Origin: Rhodococcus sp. IITR03
Lineage (GTDB): Bacteria > Actinomycetota > Actinomycetes > Mycobacteriales > Mycobacteriaceae
NCBI GenBank assembly: GCA_001017865.1
Contig: LATQ01000129.1
Coordinates: forward strand, 1 to 20,098
Direction: 5' to 3'
Length of the DNA: 20,098 nt
The position numbers and the translations under genes were made by a program. This document shows positions 16,466 through 20,098 of this stretch, piece after piece (within the stretch, counting starts at the first letter, position 1; each line of letters opens with the position of its first letter). The notes beneath the pieces are model-generated. The model worked only from the letters and a program-made list of their open reading frames with translations, had not been told where the DNA came from and searched no databases.

Positions 16466-17251
16466 TCAGATCTCGACTGCCGAGGCGATGGGCAAACCTG
16501 CTTCGAGATAGTCGGCGACATCCGGAATCGGCTCGCGCACATCGATTGTCCCGAGGGCACTGACCGCGACGTAACCGTCCCGGACCAATGCGGAATCGGT
16601 AGTCGTCCCCAGCCGTTCGGTATTGGCGTAGCGCAACAGTCGGATCGACTCCGGTCCCTTGTCGAAGGACAGGCCGAGAAGACCTCGTGAGGCCAGGGGA
16701 GCCATTCGCACGCCCTTCACCTCGCTGAGGTCGACATCCGGCACGTTGATGTTGAGTACGGTCCGCGGCGCGCTGCGATCGACCATCCATCGCACCGCTT
16801 CTGCCGCGATCGTCGCTGCGGTGTCGAAGCGGTGGTCGGGGGGAAACCCGCAGCTGACCGCAAGGCCGCGCACGTTGAACCCTGCTGCGCTCAGCGCCGA
16901 GGCCACCGTGCTCGAATACATGATCATCTTGCCCGTGTTGTGACCGGGATTGATTCCGCTGACGACCAGTTCCGGCGGCGGTCCGAAGATCCCGGCGCAG
17001 GCGCAGAACACAGCGAAGGCCGGAGGCGCCTCGAGGCTGATCGCCGGCACATTCGGTAGCGCAGCGAAGCTGCGTTGGGTGTAGGCGATCTCAGCGCCGT
17101 GTTCGAGTGTCCCGAGCGACGAACCGCTTCCGCTGTACTCCACGTCCGGCGCCGCAATCATCAGTTCGTGTCCGTCCGCGGCGAGGGCCTGAGCCAGCGC
17201 ATGCAACCCCGGCGCATCGATCCCATCATCGTTGGTCACCAAAATGCGCAT
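16466..17251 (-). CDS. surE: SurE-family 5'-nucleotidase/phosphatase
   Basis: Intact, 261 residues from ATG 17251, which has AAGGAG eight bases upstream; the longer frame to 17281 lacks a comparable site. SurE proteins are divalent-metal phosphomonoesterases acting on nucleoside monophosphates and other phosphoesters. The metal site is clear in MRILVTNDDGIDAPGL (Asp8, Asp9), followed by APDVEYSGSGSSLG (metal-binding Ser) and VVSGINPGHNTG with its Asn; SSTVASALSA completes the family signature. Bacterial surE usually sits beside pcm, nlpD or rpoS. Here it is alone, convergent to a catabolic operon and divergent from a PEP-utilising enzyme, behind a copy of the shared operator. That suggests a specialised phosphatase for a phosphorylated pathway intermediate rather than a housekeeping role. 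The family call is firm; the role is inference. Confidence 0.9.
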   Translation of the reverse strand: MRILVTNDDGIDAPGLHALAQALAADGHELMIAAPDVEYSGSGSSLGTLEHGAEIAYTQRSFAALPNVPAISLEAPPAFAVFCACAGIFGPPPELVVSGINPGHNTGKMIMYSSTVASALSAAGFNVRGLAVSCGFPPDHRFDTAATIAAEAVRWMVDRSAPRTVLNINVPDVDLSEVKGVRMAPLASRGLLGLSFDKGPESIRLLRYANTERLGTTTDSALVRDGYVAVSALGTIDVREPIPDVADYLEAGLPIASAVEI

Positions 17252-17313
17252 CCGAGCGCTCTCCTTCCCGCCGACCTCCACGCTCGGACGTCAGCAATCA
17301 GCACTGTCTAGAT

Positions 17314-17331
17314 TGTGACTGACCATTCACA
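17314..17331. promoter_or_regulatory. Operator D, TGTGA-N8-TCACA, upstream of surE
   Basis: Plus strand reads TGTGACTGACCATTCACA, with perfect five-base outer arms. It is located 63-80 bases before the surE ATG in the 376-base region between surE and the divergent PEP-utilising gene. Confidence 0.65.
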
Positions 17332-17505
17332 CTTTTGTCCATACCCGCTCAACCGGAACGGTTCGATGCTGCTGCAGAACGATGTGCGCATACTGAGCTC
17401 CTCGGATGTGAAATACGGGACGAATACGGCTCATGGCGCTTCCAGTTGCGGGCGTCCACGCCAGGTGGAACCGCATCGGCCTCTACGGTCGCGACATCTA
17501 ACGTC
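17332..17505. other. Middle of the divergent promoter region
   Basis: No gene recognised between operators D and E. A small palindrome AACCG-GAA-CGGTT lies near 17350. A short plus-strand frame (GCEIRDEYGSWRFQLRAST) looks weakly protein-like but is not supported. Confidence 0.4.
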
Positions 17506-17534
17506 TTGACATCGTGATTCGACTCACATAAGAA
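17506..17534 (+). promoter_or_regulatory. Promoter of the PEP-utilising gene
   Basis: TTGACA (17506-17511), a 17-base spacer, then TAAGAA (17529-17534), a good sigma-70-type pair. The spacer and -10 box also carry CGTGA-N6-TCACA and TCACAT-AAGA-ATGTGA, so the promoter is packed with overlapping palindromes. Confidence 0.65.
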
Positions 17535-17552
17535 TGTGAATACTGAGTCGCT
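17535..17552. promoter_or_regulatory. Operator E, TGTGA-N8-TCGCT, at the start of the PEP-utilising transcript
   Basis: Reads TGTGAATACTGAGTCGCT and begins one base after the -10 box, so a bound protein would cover the transcription start. It is the weakest match in its right arm, but its placement is the same as operator F. Confidence 0.6.
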
Positions 17553-17627
17553 AATAAGTTGAGATCGGCACGAGTGCCGACGCTGGTCGAACCCTCCCAA
17601 CACTCCTGTCCTGGAAGAAGGAATCGC

Positions 17628-19367
17628 ATGGCTGAGTGGCCCGTCAACGACACCGTCTCGAAGGTGTTCCCGCTGTACTCGCGAGCAACGTGGGCGAGAT
17701 CTTTCCCGACCCCATCAGCCCGCTCAATGCCTCGGCAGGCTTCCAGCACAACCTCGAACCCGGATGGCGCGATGCCTTCGTCGCATGCCGGGTGTGGAAT
17801 CACGATCTCTACGACGCCACCGTGGACAAGAACATCCTCCCGGCCTTCGGCAGCTACCTCTACATCAACATGTCGCTCATGCGCCTGTTCGGTGTCCGCG
17901 TACCCGGCATGTCCCCCGAATCCGTCGACCTGCAGTACTTCGGAGACATGCCCGGTATCCCCAGCTACGACAGCGAAAAACGTGATTTCGACCAGGATCC
18001 CGCTTTCGAGGAGACGGCCGGCGCCTGGCTGCTCGAAGAGGTGATCGGGGCAACCGGCCTCCCCGCATACGACGCAGACCGCGACGAGGTCCTCAAGCTC
18101 CGTGCCGAACGCCCGGACATGACGACCCTGAGCGATCAGCAGCTGCGCGAGCGCATCTGCTCGTTCAATCCTCTCCTGCGACGACTGTTCAAGCACCACA
18201 TCGAGGCCAGCCTCAAATCGGGCGTCGGCCTGGGGGCGATCGCCCAGGTCGCCGCGGAGCTCGGCAAGCCCGAACTCGCCCTCACCCTGGTCAGTGGCAT
18301 CGGCGATGTCGACTCGACAGTCCCCTCCCAGCGCATGTGGACCCTCAGCCGCACCGCCCAGGAACCCGAAGTCGCTGCACTGTTCGACCAGGGCATCGAC
18401 GGGCTCTACCAGCGGTTGACGGACAACAACGACCCGGTCGTCGCTGCCTTCCGCTCCGACCTCGACGACTTCCTGGCCGACTGGGACTTCCGCGGCCCGG
18501 CCGAGTGGGAGATCCGGGCCCAGACCTGGGGCGTCAAACCGGAACTGGCACTGGGCACCATCGACCGGATGCGCCGGGTCGACGATGCCGAAGCCCCCGA
18601 CGGCAAGAACACGATTCGAGCCCAGGAACGCGAGACCGCGGCGGCTGCGATCCGCGAGGTCCTGTCCGCCGACCCCGAGGCGTCGGTGCAGTTCGAGGCG
18701 ACCCTCAACGCCGCTGCCCTCTGGCAGCGCGGACGCGAACGCGCACGCACACAGCGGCCATGGTGATCCACGAGATTCGCCTTCCCGCACGGGAGCTGGG
18801 TCGACGGGGAGTCGAATCAGGAGCGCTCGACAGCATCGAACAGATCTTCATGCTTTTCGCGGACGAACTCGATGACTATCTGGGCGATCCCACCCGATTC
18901 ACCGACATCGTGCGTGAACGCGAACGCAGCTATCTGGAGCTGTTCGACTTCAAGCCTCCCTTCGTCGTGGCCGGGGACGTGCCGGCGCTCGACACCTGGG
19001 AGCGGCGCTCTGCAGCCACGAGTACCGCAGTGACGGTGGGGGAGACGATCACCGGCGTCTCCGGTTGCACCGGTACCGTACGGGGTCGTGCCCGCGTGTT
19101 GACCACACCCGACGATCCGTCCGCACTCGAGCCCGGTGAGATTCTCGTCGCTCCGATCACCGATCCGTCCTGGACTCCGCTGTTCGTCGCCGCCTCGGCA
19201 GTGGTCGTCGACGTGGGAGCCCCGTTCTCGCATGCAGCGATCGTCAGTCGCGAAATCGGCATCCCATGCGTCGTCTCGGCGACCGATGCGACCAAACGTA
19301 TCCCCGACGGTGCCTGATCGAAGTCGACGGCGCGACCGGTGTGGTGACCGTTCTCGATCTCGACTGA
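17628..19367 (+). pseudogene. PEP-utilising phosphotransferase subunit: substrate domain plus phosphohistidine domain (three frameshifts)
   Basis: Start ATG 17628 follows GAAGAAGGA. Restored length is 580 residues. The first 460 or so have no ATP-grasp and contain SKVFPLYSRANVGEIFPDPI, SPLNASAGFQHNLEPGWRDA and MHEVR-like MVIHEIRLPARELGRRGVES, resembling the substrate-binding middle domain of rifampin-phosphotransferase-like enzymes. The end is a swivelling phosphohistidine domain: VVVDVGAPFSHAAIVSREIG with His536, then a natural tail LIEVDGATGVVTVLDLD. A nucleotide-binding partner is needed; the PpdK-like protein of the P450 operon has one. This split recalls phenylphosphate synthase and the CreH/CreI pair for 4-cresol. 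One base is missing at about 17685 (GAGCAACG), 18745 and 19312 (GGTGCCTGA, expected GGTGCCCTGA). The ATG at 18761 is not taken as a separate start because the domain runs across it. Confidence 0.75.
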
Positions 19368-19373
19368 CCATCG

Positions 19374-19411
19374 TTCGGGTGGGTCGGCGAGGAATCGTCG
19401 GCCCACCCGAA
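19374..19411. terminator. Terminator hairpin after the PEP-utilising gene
   Basis: Arms TTCGGGTGGG (19374-19383) and CCCACCCGAA (19402-19411) match perfectly; the inner part extends pairing with one mismatch. It starts seven bases beyond the restored stop codon (19365-19367) and is followed by AAACGACTTTT. Its position supports 19367 as the true gene end. Confidence 0.75.
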
Positions 19412-19539
19412 AACGACTTTTCGAAGACTGTCGTACATGCTCGCCTCGCCGTGGCCGCTTCGGTCACGCGCCTTGGCATGTCCGAAAGGTGTTGAAAAGA
19501 CGGTGAATCGGTGGAAAATCGCGAATGTCGCCGCGAACC
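19412..19539. other. Intergenic stretch upstream of the HpaB-family promoter
   Basis: No gene, RNA or repeat recognised; short open frames on both strands lack motifs. With the promoter and leader it makes a gap of about 400 bases between genes. Confidence 0.45.
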
Positions 19540-19568
19540 TTGACACCTCGGACGGCACCCCGCATTAT
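19540..19568 (+). promoter_or_regulatory. Promoter of the HpaB-family gene
   Basis: TTGACA (19540-19545), a 17-base spacer, then CATTAT (19563-19568). This would give a leader of roughly 200 bases before the GTG at 19774. I saw no clear riboswitch fold in that leader. Confidence 0.65.
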
Positions 19569-19585
19569 GTGAACGGGAAGTCGCA
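19568..19585. promoter_or_regulatory. Operator F, TGTGA-N8-TCGCA, at the start of the HpaB-family transcript
   Basis: Reads TGTGAACGGGAAGTCGCA and starts at the last base of the -10 box, nearly the same geometry as operator E. This links the right-edge gene to the regulon. Confidence 0.6.
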
Positions 19586-19773
19586 AAATCGTCTTTGTGC
19601 CGGATCTGGCTCCGAACCTCCAGTCTCGCCGATGTAAATCATTGCGCTGCTCCAACTCCGATTTCTCAGCCAGGATCGGGCGCGACGCAGCCCGCCCGAC
19701 GGCCCCAGACACTCATCCCCGTTCGTACGCCCTGTCGTGTCGTGTCGTACATCTTTTCTCTAGGAGGAAACTC

Positions 19774-20098
19774 GTGGCCATCCGCTCCTCGGACGAATAC
19801 CGCAAGGGCCTGTCGGATAACCGACGCGTCTTCTATCGCGGCACGCAGATCGCCGACGTCACGACGCACCCGGAACTGGCCTTAGCGATCGAGCACTCGG
19901 CGATCTGCTTCGATATCGCCGCCGACCGTCCCGACCTGGCCGTCACCGAGGTCGACGGCGAGGCGGTCAGTACCTTCTACATCGCCCCCACCACCGCAGA
20001 CGATCTCGTGCGCCGCGGCACCCTGATCGAAGAAGTCTCCCGCCGCGGCGGCGGCACCATCGTGCTCAAGGAGGTCGGCAGCGACGCACTGTTCGCGC
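19774..20098 (+). CDS. HpaB-family flavin-dependent hydroxylase, N-terminus (cut by window edge)
   Basis: The first 108 residues are visible; the frame is open at the window end. Start GTG 19774 has a perfect AGGAGG seven bases upstream. The sequence MAIRSSDEYRKGLSDNRRVF is followed by YRGTQIADVTTHPELALAIE and then VDGEAVSTFYIAPTTADDLV. The pattern of a Y-x-x-x-L segment, R-x-V-[FY]-x-x-G and DVTTHP is that of the HpaB N-terminal domain, shared by FADH2-dependent 4-hydroxyphenylacetate 3-monooxygenase-type enzymes and 4-hydroxybutyryl-CoA dehydratase-type enzymes. Which of the two cannot be told from the N-terminus. The monooxygenase type would need a flavin reductase, perhaps encoded beyond the edge. 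The leader carries operator F, so it belongs to the same regulon. Confidence 0.7.
   Translation, partial: MAIRSSDEYRKGLSDNRRVFYRGTQIADVTTHPELALAIEHSAICFDIAADRPDLAVTEVDGEAVSTFYIAPTTADDLVRRGTLIEEVSRRGGGTIVLKEVGSDALFA

Noticed and set aside
17498..18790. Minus-strand open frame of 430 codons opposite the PEP-utilising gene
   Set aside because: It is an antisense shadow; the plus strand has conserved family sequence, a promoter, a ribosome binding site and a terminator.
18761..19318. Separate small gene starting at the ATG at 18761 (MVIHEIRLP)
   Set aside because: The family sequence runs across this point and no ribosome binding site precedes it, so it is better explained as the continuation after a one-base deletion.
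1..20098. CRISPR array, tRNA or rRNA genes
   Set aside because: No regularly spaced direct repeats, CCA-ended cloverleaf candidates or rRNA-like segments were noticed on either strand.

Overview
The window is high-GC actinobacterial DNA, most like a Rhodococcus or related mycolate-containing genus. The evidence is codon use, a KshB-type ferredoxin reductase, an F420-type LLM oxidoreductase, a short mycobacterial-style PpdK, and GTG starts behind AGGAGG ribosome binding sites. It falls into an IS graveyard (about 340-2865) and a catabolic region (about 3480 to the right edge). No rRNA, tRNA or CRISPR array was seen.

Left part: fragments of five transposases lie end to end: IS1182-type C-terminus, IS3/IS150-type orfA-orfB with a canonical slippery heptamer, IS30 C-terminus, a second IS3-type orfB C-terminus, and an IS110 N-terminus. 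All are truncated or frameshifted. Next comes a minus-strand pair, an ecdysteroid-kinase-like phosphotransferase and an LLM F420 oxidoreductase, then the decayed remains of a second phosphotransferase on the plus strand.

Right part: a minus-strand operon runs P450 - aldehyde dehydrogenase - SDR - short PpdK - TetR - [2Fe-2S] ferredoxin reductase, with 4-8 nt start/stop overlaps between the first four genes. Divergent from it is acyl-CoA ligase - winged-helix protein. This pair converges on surE across strong hairpins. Divergent from surE is a second PEP-utilising protein (substrate-type domain plus phosphohistidine domain, no ATP-grasp), followed by the start of an HpaB-family gene that leaves the window.

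Two points stand out. First, an 18-bp imperfect palindrome, TGTGA-N8-TCRCA, occurs six times, once in front of each intact transcription unit of the catabolic region. In the two best promoters it begins right at the -10 box. This looks like one regulon, with the local TetR protein as the obvious candidate regulator. Second, the regulon joins a split PpdK/rifampin-phosphotransferase-like pair, a SurE phosphatase, a P450 with reductase, an alcohol dehydrogenase-like SDR, an ALDH and a CoA ligase. That set fits a phosphorylate - oxidise - dephosphorylate route, as known for 4-cresol in Corynebacterium glutamicum, but the gene set is different and the substrate is unknown.

Caution: most of the catabolic genes carry single-base frameshifts. 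Nearly all can be explained as plus or minus one base in a short homopolymer, so sequencing error is at least as likely as real decay.
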